From positions 1-64,000 of the forward strand of contig JANNZM010000143.1 in assembly GCA_031410595.1 (NCBI GenBank): 64,000 nt of DNA, read 5' to 3'. A program made the position numbers and the translations under genes. The notes below the pieces were generated by a model. It was not told the origin of the DNA and searched no databases. It saw nothing but the letters and a program-made list of their open reading frames with translations. Positions 20,562 through 28,136 of the stretch are shown piece after piece. Every line of letters begins with the position of its first letter. Within the stretch, counting starts at the first letter, position 1. The stretch comes from JANMCE01 sp031410595. GTDB lineage: Bacteria; Actinomycetota; Acidimicrobiia; Acidimicrobiales; Ilumatobacteraceae.

Positions 20562-20968
20562 ATGATCAGTGTTTTCTTGGTAGATGCCTTCACTGCGCAA
20601 GCCTTTGGCGGCAACCCCGCAGCGGTCTTCATGTCACGGCACCCTGTCCTCGGCGCACATCCTGTACGGAGCAGGGCCTCGTAACGGACGGTGTCCGAAT
20701 CACGTTCGACACCGTGAGCGGCCCGTTCGCTGCTAGGCAGCTGGGAACGGTTATCGAACTAGATCTGCCCGCAGAAATCGCACTGCCGGTGCCACCGCCA
20801 GCCGAACTCTTGAGCGGCTTGGGGCAGACGGAATACACCGTGCGCTTCGTTGGAAAGAATCGCATGGATTATCTCGTTCAGCTTGACTCGGAACGTGAAG
20901 TGCGGGCGTTGCTGCCCCATTTCGAGGTGTTGAAACAAGTCGATTGCCGGGGCGTGATCGTCATCTCG
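20562..20968 (+). pseudogene. PhzF-family isomerase remnant, internally deleted and frameshifted
   Basis: Pieces of a PhzF-like protein lie in order in three frames. MISVFLVDAFTAQAFGGNPA (from ATG 20562, strong upstream GAGGAAGG) is the PhzF N-terminus. CHGTLSSAHILYGAG (from 20632) matches the conserved CGHATLAxAHVL region that normally lies some 45 residues later. LVTDGVRITFDTVSG and the following stretch to CRGVIVIS occupy a third frame. The last third of the family (to about 280 residues) is missing. It is clearly dead. Confidence 0.8.
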
Positions 20969-21214
20969 GCGTGCAAGCGCCTCGGTCACGGTTCCACCAC
21001 TCGGGAACGACGTCGCTGAGTTCGAAGCATTGATGCGACGGATGAGATCGCCGAGACGATCGGCAACCGCATCGGATTCGACCAATAGCGCGGTCGGGTC
21101 CTCGATCGGCGCCTCGTCCTCATTCGTTGTGACCGTCGCGGCGATACGGCCGCGCAGGTCGGCAATCTTGCGCTGAGCTGCAGCGCGTTCCTGTAGAGCA
21201 TCTCCAATCTTCAT
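20963..21214 (-). pseudogene. DIP1984-family protein, C-terminally truncated
   Basis: From ATG 21214 the first 84 residues (MKIGDALQERAAAQRKIADL, EDPTALL, DLIRRINASNSAT, TVTEALARRD) match the DIP1984 / septicolysin-like family, normally about 150 residues. After ARRD the frame continues to 20759, but that part is simply the complement of the PhzF remnant and matches nothing. The true homology ends at 20963, within a few bases of where the PhzF homology ends on the other strand. Confidence 0.75.
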
Positions 21215-21255
21215 GCGAGCCACGCTACGAAAGGTTTCGAACATCCGTCCACCGC

Positions 21256-21462
21256 ATTTCCCGCGCGAACTTCTCCGCGTCGCCCGACGAACTCAACAGT
21301 GCCATTCGTCGAGCAGCCTTCGGTGAAGACATCGGTCAGTTCTCATGGACCACCGCCGACGAGCACCGCGGCTTCCAAGATCAGCTCGGTATCGGTCCCG
21401 ACAGCTCGGTGAAAGATGGGGTGATTACCCGATGCCCACGGACAGTCGAATGCGTACCTTGA
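21256..21462 (+). pseudogene. SAM-dependent methyltransferase, N-terminal remnant
   Basis: A frame too short for routine calling encodes SRANFSASPDELNSAIRRAA, then FGEDIGQFSWTTADEHRGFQ and LGIGPDSSV. This is the opening of actinobacterial class I methyltransferases whose next motif would be LEVACGSGGPAL. Here the sequence instead runs into VKDGVITRCPRTVECVP and stops at 21460-21462, so the SAM-binding domain is lost. No start codon in good context was found. Confidence 0.65.
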
Positions 21463-21507
21463 TCCTGTCGAGCCATACCGGCCGACCCGAACAGGAGGAC
21501 CAATCCC

Positions 21508-21939
21508 GTGAACAACGCCAACATCCAACTCGCCGTCGACTACTACGAAGCCATCAACCGCCGAGACTTCGGGGTCTACGACTCCCTCATGACCGCCGAC
21601 ATCACGTTGTCGGCACCTGGCGGCGTGCATGTGCAGGGCACGCCTGCAGTCGCCGCCTTCGACCGGGTTTGGACGGCCGCTTTCAGCGACTTCACGATCA
21701 TCGGCGGCTTCCACCTGGCCGACGACCAGCACATCGTGTGCTACAACCGCGCGACCGGAACGCACGACGGCACGCTCGTGATGCCCGACGGAAGCGAGGT
21801 CGCACCCACCGGCCGGCACCTCGATGCCCCGTACTTCGCCAGCTTCGATGTGCGCGACGGGCATCTCAGCAGCCAGCTCATCTACTTTGACCGCATGCTG
21901 CTCGCCGAGCAACTGGGCTTGGTACCCCTCCACGCCTGA
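21508..21939 (+). CDS. SnoaL/NTF2-like protein (ester cyclase type)
   Basis: 143 residues from GTG 21508, with AGGAGG at 21493-21498 as a strong ribosome site. AVDYYEAINRRDFGVYDSLM and the closing SSQLIYFDRMLLAEQLGLVP are typical of the SnoaL-like NTF2 fold. Such proteins bind small polycyclic or aromatic molecules or act as isomerases and cyclases; nothing nearby fixes the substrate. Confidence 0.8.
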   Translation: MNNANIQLAVDYYEAINRRDFGVYDSLMTADITLSAPGGVHVQGTPAVAAFDRVWTAAFSDFTIIGGFHLADDQHIVCYNRATGTHDGTLVMPDGSEVAPTGRHLDAPYFASFDVRDGHLSSQLIYFDRMLLAEQLGLVPLHA

Positions 21940-22156
21940 GACCGAGGACGCGACCCTCACGCCGGCATCGTTCGCTGGACTGACGTCGACTCTGGATTTC
22001 GATGGCGAAAGCGGATTGGGGTTTAGGGCGTGAGGGAACCGGGTAGCGACAGCCCGGATTATTTACCAACGTCGGAAGCGAGCATGAGATGCCAATCTTC
22101 GGTACATCGGTTGCCGAACCTCACCAGTACGTCATCAGCCGGTCTCGGTGGCTCTG

Positions 22157-22600
22157 ATGGGCGTCATCAAAACGTTGTGGGCATCCATCCAAGGTGATCC
22201 AGTGTTCATGCGACGAGTGAACGGCTGGTTCACCATCTTTTGGATTGTCATGATCCCAATCTCAGTCGCAGCTGGGTTTCTCAGCAGCGTCAGCTACGTG
22301 TCGGCGCTGTCACTGTGGGCACTGGTTTCCGGTCATTGGTCTGCGTGGCAGGCCTCAAGAGTAGAGGTCGAGCAGATGGCCGAAGCCGAAGAGCTACGGA
22401 AGAATCCGGTTGAGGCGAGGGTGGTGGCCGAAATGGTCGACAAGACCGAAATCAACGCTGCCAACGTGGATGGGGTCCAAGCCAGCCGCCCTCCGACGAT
22501 TCGTAGCGTTGGCTCCGACTATCAGGCCCGCCTCGCCGACATCGCCCGCCAACTGTCAGATCTACAGCACGATCTCTCCGATTTCGACGCAGCACTTTAG
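22157..22600 (+). CDS. Small membrane protein with coiled C-terminal tail
   Basis: 147 residues from ATG 22157 (GTG 22148 also possible). Two hydrophobic segments (GWFTIFWIVMIPISVAAGFL and YVSALSLWALVSGHWSAWQA) are followed by a charged helix-rich tail (VEQMAEAEELRKN, DIARQLSDLQHDLSDFDAAL). No family recognised. Confidence 0.6.
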   Translation: MGVIKTLWASIQGDPVFMRRVNGWFTIFWIVMIPISVAAGFLSSVSYVSALSLWALVSGHWSAWQASRVEVEQMAEAEELRKNPVEARVVAEMVDKTEINAANVDGVQASRPPTIRSVGSDYQARLADIARQLSDLQHDLSDFDAAL

Positions 22601-22662
22601 GGTCTGCAACGCGCCGGATAGATCCGCAACAGATCGACACGATAACACCGCATGTCACATAT

Positions 22663-22724
22663 TTCGTTAATATATGGCAATAATTCCATTCGTTAACGTC
22701 CTAAATAGATTTATCTGTTAATAT
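22663..22724 (+). promoter_or_regulatory. Three spaced TTCGTTAA-type repeats in the fic leader
   Basis: TTCGTTAA at 22663-22670 and again at 22689-22696, then TCTGTTAA at 22714-22721, spaced 26 and 25 bases apart. The third merges with a TAATAT -10 box (22719-22724) lying six bases from ATG 22731. The whole leader is sharply AT-rich against its surroundings. It looks like an operator array over a leaderless promoter. Confidence 0.5.
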
Positions 22725-22730
22725 CTGCCG

Positions 22731-23600
22731 ATGCCGACCAACGCCGTCATCGTCGCCCTTGCCGAGGTTCGCAGGGAGTTCGAGACGCTTCGGGTCGGTA
22801 AGGAAGACCTGCTGCGACTCCTTGACGAGTCCGAGGTACCCGAGTCTGTGTACAACTCCAACGCCATCGAGAACTCGACGCTGACTCTTGCGGACACCGA
22901 GCGGATTTTGTTGGCCGTCGAGATCTCTCGGCACATGGATCTGCGAGAGGTTCACGAGGCTCAGAACCTCGCTCGAGTCGTTGGCTACATCCGCGCCAAT
23001 CATGCCGAGCGCCTCACACTCGATCGAATGCGTCTGCTCCACCAGATGTTGTTGGCGAACATCGATTCGGAGATCGCGGGCCGCTTCCGAATAAGCGGCG
23101 AGTACGTACGCGTGGGCACCCACATTGCTCCCGCGCCCGAGAACGTGGACCAGATGTTGGCGGACATGCTGGTGAGGTTCGCGAGCGACCTCGGTGTTCA
23201 TCCAGTCGATCGCCTCGCACGCGTACATCTCGAGTTCGAGCACATTCATCCTTTCGTCGATGGCAACGGACGGATCGGCCGCGTCGTGCTCAACTACCTG
23301 CTCTACCAACTTGGCTTCCCTCCGATCATCGAGCGCACAAAAGGGAAAGAGAAGTACTACGCGATGCTCCGCGAGTTCGACACAAAAGGAAACGTCAAAC
23401 CGTTCGCGCAACATCTCTCGTTGCTGATGTTGGAGTCGATGCATCGACGAATCGCATACCTAAAGGGTGCTCGTATTGCACCGGCCGTGGATGTTGCGCG
23501 AGAGCGATCAATCGGTGTGAGCGTTGTTCTGAACCAGGCGCGGCGGCAGGTCATCCCTGCATTTCGCGAACGCGGCGTCTGGAAACTTCCCGCTGACTAA
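22731..23600 (+). CDS. Fic-domain protein (AMP transferase type) with N-terminal inhibitory helix
   Basis: 289 residues. The Fic active loop HPFVDGNGRIGR is at residues 173-184, with catalytic His173. Residues 43-48, SNAIEN, match the (S/T)xxxE(G/N) inhibitory helix, placing it among class II Fic proteins whose own N-terminus blocks ATP. The C-terminal 60 residues may be a winged helix that binds DNA. Fic enzymes AMPylate target proteins; targets are unknown here. No separate antitoxin is adjacent, as expected for a self-inhibited class. AT-rich leader and repeats suggest horizontal origin and autoregulation. Confidence 0.88.
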   Translation: MPTNAVIVALAEVRREFETLRVGKEDLLRLLDESEVPESVYNSNAIENSTLTLADTERILLAVEISRHMDLREVHEAQNLARVVGYIRANHAERLTLDRMRLLHQMLLANIDSEIAGRFRISGEYVRVGTHIAPAPENVDQMLADMLVRFASDLGVHPVDRLARVHLEFEHIHPFVDGNGRIGRVVLNYLLYQLGFPPIIERTKGKEKYYAMLREFDTKGNVKPFAQHLSLLMLESMHRRIAYLKGARIAPAVDVARERSIGVSVVLNQARRQVIPAFRERGVWKLPAD

Positions 23601-23628
23601 CATCGCTCCTTGCCGGTGTCTCCATGTT

Positions 23629-24129
23629 TCACTCCGGATCGCCCAGCACAACTGTTGCCTCAGCTCGCGGCTTCATCACGCCGGTTGCTGCACCGAGCGC
23701 TGCGCCTACCGCCATGATCAATGCCGAAGCAGGGATCGACACGGCAATCGGCACCCCCTTCGAGGTAACGGATACGGCGACGAATATTGCGGGCGCCGCG
23801 ATCGCTGCGTTGATGAAGAACAACGCCACTCCTCCGCGTGTCCCACCGCCGTACCGACGAATCAACGCAACCGATGCGCCCGCCATGCTGACCGCACCGA
23901 CGGCCAACGGCGTGAGAACCACCACCGCAAAGATGAGCAGCCAACCGGCCGTGTCACCGAACATGTCGTTGGCGTGATCGACTTGGTCATACTCGGCCAC
24001 ATGCGCAGACCAGGCTGAAACGGCGACGGCCAAAACACCGATCGCGATAACGAAGACAGCTACGGCAGCGCCAATGGCCGCTCGCACGGTGGCGCTGATC
24101 TCTGACTGAAACGTGGGGCGTGTGGTCAT
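23629..24129 (-). CDS. Four-helix integral membrane protein, unknown
   Basis: 166 residues with four clear hydrophobic segments: AIGAAVAVFVIAIGVLAVAV, WLLIFAVVVLTPLAVGAVSM, GVALFFINAAIAAPAIFVAV and IPASALIMAVGAALGAATGV. Between them is a basic loop (IRRYGGGTRG). Start ATG 24129. No family recognised. Confidence 0.65.
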   Translation of the reverse strand: MTTRPTFQSEISATVRAAIGAAVAVFVIAIGVLAVAVSAWSAHVAEYDQVDHANDMFGDTAGWLLIFAVVVLTPLAVGAVSMAGASVALIRRYGGGTRGGVALFFINAAIAAPAIFVAVSVTSKGVPIAVSIPASALIMAVGAALGAATGVMKPRAEATVVLGDPE

Positions 24130-24282
24130 GACCCCATAGTGCGCCCCCCGACTGCGCCGGCCAATCGGGGTTTCCCCCTACCGGCCGCTGGCCTCCCCCC
24201 AGCCGGGCCGACGGCCGTGATCGGCACCTGAGGGCGCGCCCGACCCGTCGGTGAGCCGCACGACACGTCGGACCAGGAACGG

Positions 24283-24405
24283 TCACACTGACAGCGAGAA
24301 GACGGTGGGCTTCCACTTGGTGCCGGCGAAGTCGATGTCGAATTTGGCCCACAACCGAAAGCTCGCCGGTGCGGTGTAGTCGAACCCGACGTGCGTAGAC
24401 GACAT
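24283..24405 (-). pseudogene. Possible gene remnant, 40 codons
   Basis: A short frame from ATG 24405 gives MSSTHVGFDYTAPASFRLWA then KFDIDFAGTKWKPTVFSLSV and a TGA at 24283-24285. The composition looks protein-like, unlike the surrounding frames, and may be the tail of a lost gene. No ribosome site is clear. Confidence 0.25.
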
Positions 24406-24440
24406 TTCCGACTGGGTGGTCCGGCCACCGAAACACACCG

Positions 24441-24518
24441 TTGACAAAAACAGCAAGCTGTGGTTTGTTAGTCACTGGTCAGTTATTTTTAAAGAAACAG
24501 TCAACGAATAGTCAGTTA
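24441..24518 (+). promoter_or_regulatory. AT-rich leader of the protease operon with direct repeats
   Basis: A consensus TTGACA (24441-24446) is followed by AT-rich DNA holding GTCAGTTA twice, at 24478-24485 and 24511-24518 (33 bases apart), plus related TTAGTCACTGG and ACAGTCAACG words. A convincing -10 box at the right distance was not found. Confidence 0.35.
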
Positions 24519-24576
24519 CCAGACGCAACCAGCGGTGTGGGCACTCTGCGACCGCTCAACGGACGGGAGTAGCACT

Positions 24577-25698
24577 ATGGCGAATGACAGCAAGGCCGTC
24601 GACCTCGAAGAGGTGCGGACCGAACTCGCTCGGGCAGGTCACCCGTGGAACTCCGGTGACACGTCGATGAGCGTGCTGAACGAGGCCGAACGAAGAATGC
24701 GCCTTGGCGTGAAGCTGCCCTCGGCAGCCGAAGTCACCGCTCTTGTCGCCTCGTCGGCATCGCTCGCCCAGGCCGCTCGAGCGCCGTCGGCAGCGGGCTT
24801 GAATGCGGGAGCCGCAACGTCATTTGACGCCCGCAACGTGGGCGGCAGTGACTACACGACCCCGGTCAAGGATCAAGGAAACTGTGGCTCGTGCGTTTCG
24901 TTCGGCACGGTAGCAACCATGGAAACAACGGCGGCGTTCACCCGGGGTCAACCGGCGTTTGACCCCGACTTGTCCGAGGCCCATCTCTTCTATGTGCACG
25001 GCGCCAGCGACGGCGCCACCTGTGACACCGGTTGGCTGCCGAGCCACGCCTACACCTACTGCAAGAACGTCGGCGTCACGTTCGAGGACTACTTTCCGTA
25101 CACGCCACGCAATACCGGCGGGGCCACGCTGAACGCGGATTGGCCAAACCGCCTGGCGCGCATGGTGTCGTACCAAACTCTGACGAACAACCCGGCAGCC
25201 ATCAAGCAGCACATTGCGACTCACGGCGCGGTGTCGGCTTGCTTTGTCGTCTACCAGGACTTTTTCAGCTATCACACCGGCATCTACCGGCACCTCACTG
25301 GTGCCGTCGCCGGTGGCCACTGCGTGTCGCTTGTCGGTTACGACGATGTTGGCGGCTACTGGATCGCGAAGAACAGTTGGAGCACCGGCTGGGGCGACCA
25401 TGGCTACGTCTGCATCGCCTACGGCGAGTGCGGGATCGAGACATGGGAGGTGCACGGTGTCGACGCCGTGTCCTTGCGGATGTGGACCGGTCAAACTCAG
25501 GTCGTCGGCTTGTACCACGCCAACACACCACGCAGCGGCTGGGCCTTCATCAATGGCCGCGGCTGGTTGAAAGTGAACACCGCTACTGACTCGAGCCACG
25601 AGATGATGCTCGCTGATCTCGTCGGTGCACGCGTCGGAAACCGTCCCGTCAATGTCTTCGAGAACAACGGCTCGATCGACATCTCACAAGTGTATTGA
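24577..25698 (+). CDS. Papain-like C1A cysteine protease with extra C-terminal module
   Basis: 373 residues from ATG 24577, with GGGAG upstream. Catalytic set: Gln in DQGNCGSC, Cys106, His248 (GGHCVSLVGYDD) and Asn266 (KNSWSTGWGDHGY). The Trp that usually follows the catalytic Cys is Val. The N-terminal 85 residues look like a short propeptide (LEEVRTELARAGHPWNSGDT), without a signal peptide. Residues 303-373 form a separate module (SGWAFINGRGWLKV ... ENNGSIDISQVY) that is also found in the next gene. Two genes on, a chagasin-like inhibitor is encoded, so the three likely form one unit. Confidence 0.9.
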   Translation: MANDSKAVDLEEVRTELARAGHPWNSGDTSMSVLNEAERRMRLGVKLPSAAEVTALVASSASLAQAARAPSAAGLNAGAATSFDARNVGGSDYTTPVKDQGNCGSCVSFGTVATMETTAAFTRGQPAFDPDLSEAHLFYVHGASDGATCDTGWLPSHAYTYCKNVGVTFEDYFPYTPRNTGGATLNADWPNRLARMVSYQTLTNNPAAIKQHIATHGAVSACFVVYQDFFSYHTGIYRHLTGAVAGGHCVSLVGYDDVGGYWIAKNSWSTGWGDHGYVCIAYGECGIETWEVHGVDAVSLRMWTGQTQVVGLYHANTPRSGWAFINGRGWLKVNTATDSSHEMMLADLVGARVGNRPVNVFENNGSIDISQVY

Positions 25699-25708
25699 GG
25701 AGTGCGTC

Positions 25709-26122
25709 ATGGCAACCACGAAGACCCGCCCCACCGCTACACCCTTGGACGACATCCAGACTCCGCCCGAGCCGACACAGCAACAGCTCGCGGCGGCTCA
25801 AATCTCCGTCGGAACGACAGCTACGACGGCGAGTGCCCTTGACACTCCGACGATGTCGCCTCCCGGCACTGCCAGCGCAGTAACTGCGGCCGCGGCCGGG
25901 TGGTTGACCAACAAGCATGTCCTCATGACCTGGCAGACATCGGGTCCACTCGACAACTGGGCGTTCGTCGACGGCGGCACCGGGTGGAAGCACCTCACCC
26001 AAAGCGGCGATGTAGCGATCAGGGGCATGGCGCTTCTGGCCGCTGGCGCACGCACGGGCGGTGGCCTCGTTCATCTCAATGAAGGAGCAGCCGGGGCGAT
26101 CGACGCCATGTACCTTTGGTGA
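25709..26122 (+). CDS. Small protein sharing the C-terminal module of the C1A protease
   Basis: 137 residues from ATG 25709, ten bases after the protease gene, with GAGGAG upstream. The first 64 residues are Thr/Pro/Ala-rich and probably disordered. Residues 65-137 align by eye to the protease tail: NWAFVDGGTGWKHL against GWAFINGRGWLKV, then AAGARTGGG against LVGARVGNR, and the AIDAMYLW ending against SIDISQVY. No signal peptide or catalytic motif is seen. It may be a binding partner, a decoy, or a substrate-recognition subunit; that is inference. Confidence 0.7.
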   Translation: MATTKTRPTATPLDDIQTPPEPTQQQLAAAQISVGTTATTASALDTPTMSPPGTASAVTAAAAGWLTNKHVLMTWQTSGPLDNWAFVDGGTGWKHLTQSGDVAIRGMALLAAGARTGGGLVHLNEGAAGAIDAMYLW

Positions 26123-26454
26123 CGATGATGCATGAGTACGGCCGCAACGAAAACGGCAAGCGCCACGTGCTACGCGTCGGCGATCACTTCGACGTTGTTC
26201 TTCCCGAGACGGCATCGGCCGGATACCAGTGGACGCCCGTGTCGATTCCGAGTGTCGTGAAGTTGACCGAGCATGGCAGCCATGCCGACGTTGATCGGCC
26301 AGGCGCAAGTGCAAGCCATCGATTCTCGTTCCGTGTCGACATGGCCGAGACCGGCACCCTGGTGCTCGGTCTTACCCGTGCGTGGGAACGAGACCAAGCC
26401 CCTACCGAGACCTACCAACTTGAAATCATCGGGACCGAATCAAAGCACGCCTAA
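26119..26454 (+). CDS. Chagasin-family (I42) inhibitor of cysteine proteases
   Basis: 111 residues from GTG 26119, whose GTGA overlaps the previous stop; ATG 26125 and 26128 are alternatives. The chagasin layout is present: VGDHFDVVLPETASAGYQW (loop 2, normally NPTTGYxW), a middle loop with GASASHRFSF, and RAWERDQAPTETYQLEI (loop 6, normally RPWE). The loops are changed from consensus but their spacing fits. No signal peptide, matching the protease two genes upstream, so it may hold that protease inactive inside the cell. Confidence 0.82.
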   Translation: MTMMHEYGRNENGKRHVLRVGDHFDVVLPETASAGYQWTPVSIPSVVKLTEHGSHADVDRPGASASHRFSFRVDMAETGTLVLGLTRAWERDQAPTETYQLEIIGTESKHA

Positions 26455-26476
26455 GTTGCGGCGACCCGCCAGCGCT

Positions 26477-26845
26477 CTAGCCAGCGTCCAGCGCCTCGCG
26501 CACCTCGGAGGGGTCGAGGATTTGCATTGGCTCCGAAGCCGAGAGCCACAGAAACATTTTTCCGCCCCGCTTCGTTGCAGTAATCGCAAGCGCACAAAGC
26601 ACCGCGACGGCACCTTCATCGATCTCATCAGCATCCGAGAGATCGATAACGATGTCGGTCACACCGTCATCCAAGGCCTGAGCTGCATCCTCGTAAGCGC
26701 GCGGAGCCACGCTGCCGTCAAACCGCCCGTTCACGGTCACGAGCAGTTCCGCATCAACACGAAGTGACCGGTACACGACTGCCCTATCGGCCAGAGCGTC
26801 GTTGAGTTGAGACGGACTATCTTCCTCTTCTGACGATATATGCAT
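26477..26845 (-). CDS. STAS-domain protein without the usual phosphorylated serine
   Basis: 122 residues. LLVTVNGRFDGSVAP, TDIVIDLSDADEIDEGAVAVL and KRGGKMFLWLSAS follow the anti-sigma-factor-antagonist STAS fold. In family members the loop reads D-S/T-S-G and is phosphorylated by an anti-sigma kinase; here it reads IDEGA, so control by phosphorylation looks lost. The start codon lies in a palindrome, ATATGCATAT (26838-26847). It is divergent from the DUF4331 gene. Confidence 0.72.
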   Translation of the reverse strand: MHISSEEEDSPSQLNDALADRAVVYRSLRVDAELLVTVNGRFDGSVAPRAYEDAAQALDDGVTDIVIDLSDADEIDEGAVAVLCALAITATKRGGKMFLWLSASEPMQILDPSEVREALDAG

Positions 26846-26987
26846 ATTCTGAGCACAACCCGTCTCGGGCGACGAGCCTCAAAAAGGGGTTGACGGGCGT
26901 GAGAAAGTAGACGTAGGAAAGTACACCCCGATGTTCCCAACTACCAGGGCTCGCTGTCGATGCCCGAGTCTTCTGAGGAGAAACGCG

Positions 26988-28124
26988 ATGGTGTTTAACC
27001 GTAAAGTCAGGCGCACCACGGCTATCGGTTTGTCGGCTCTTGCTATGGTCGCATTGGGCGCGCCCAATGTTGTATTAGCGGCAGACCACCTTGATGCACC
27101 CGGATTTCCAAATTCACCGTTGGGCCGCCACGACGCTGACATAAATGATGTCTACGTATTTGCGGCGGACGCAACACACACGGTGTTGGCCATGACTACC
27201 CATCCGGCCCTCGGCGTTGTCACCACCCAGACTGCCTATGCGACCGACGTCGTGTACAAAATCAACGTTTCAAGTGCTGACCCAAGCCAGCACGGTGACC
27301 TGGACGGCGACGACGATGGCGATGGCATGGTGTCGTTCCAGGTGCGATTTGGAGCGACCCGAAAGGATGGCACGCAGCGCTACCGCGTCGCCCGACTGAG
27401 TGGCGACGACCGACAACTCATCGCAAAGGGTCGAACCGGCGAAGTGTTCGAAGACGACGACGGTGACGGCACCATGGCCTTCGCAGGCGCTCGTTCGGAC
27501 CCGTTCTTTTTTGACCTCGACGCCTTCAACAACACCGTGCAGGCCGTGCCAAACAGCCGGAGCTTCTCGAACCCAGGTGTCGACTTCTTCTCGGCGTTTA
27601 ACACGAATGTGATCGCCATTCAGGTGCCGAACGAATATCTTGGCAGTTCGAAGGTGAACGTGTGGGCCTCCACCAACAGTGTTGACGGCAGTATTCAGTA
27701 CGACCGGATGGCACGACCTGCCATTAACACGGTCTTCAACGGGTTTAAAAAGGTGTTTAACAGTGGAGTCAACACCGACAAGAACGAATTCAATCTGATC
27801 GTGAATCCCGCTGATGATCCCACAGCCGGGGGTGGCAAGTTTCGCACTAATGTCATCACGGTTCTCCAGGAGTTCTCATCGCTCAGTGGCACGGCCTACA
27901 CCGATACAGAGGCCGCCGGATTTGCTGACGTGCTCCTGCCTGATGTGCTGCCGTACGACACGACGAACCCGACCACCAACGGTGTGTTCAACGGTCGTTC
28001 TCCGGCCGACGACGTCATCGACACTGAGCTGACCTTGGTGACGAAAGGTGCGGTTAAGAGCGACGGTGTGGGGCCGCATACCGACTATCTGTCGGTGTTC
28101 CCCTACTTCGGCAAACCTCACTGA
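26988..28124 (+). CDS. Secreted DUF4331 protein
   Basis: 378 residues from ATG 26988, with GAGGAGAAA upstream. Signal peptide: RKVRRTTAIGLSALAMVALG ending ALGAPNVVLA|ADHLDAP. The mature chain has ADHLDAPGFP, DINDVYVF and RMARPAINTVF, standard for DUF4331, plus Asp-rich repeats (GDLDGDDDGDGM, EDDDGDGTM) that may bind calcium. Function of the family is unknown. It leads a run with a TPR protein and a NicO-type transporter. Confidence 0.82.
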   Translation: MVFNRKVRRTTAIGLSALAMVALGAPNVVLAADHLDAPGFPNSPLGRHDADINDVYVFAADATHTVLAMTTHPALGVVTTQTAYATDVVYKINVSSADPSQHGDLDGDDDGDGMVSFQVRFGATRKDGTQRYRVARLSGDDRQLIAKGRTGEVFEDDDGDGTMAFAGARSDPFFFDLDAFNNTVQAVPNSRSFSNPGVDFFSAFNTNVIAIQVPNEYLGSSKVNVWASTNSVDGSIQYDRMARPAINTVFNGFKKVFNSGVNTDKNEFNLIVNPADDPTAGGGKFRTNVITVLQEFSSLSGTAYTDTEAAGFADVLLPDVLPYDTTNPTTNGVFNGRSPADDVIDTELTLVTKGAVKSDGVGPHTDYLSVFPYFGKPH

Positions 28125-28136
28125 TACACGGCCGAC

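Noticed and set aside
20759..20962. C-terminal continuation of the DIP1984 frame
   Set aside because: It is the complement of the PhzF remnant and does not match the family.
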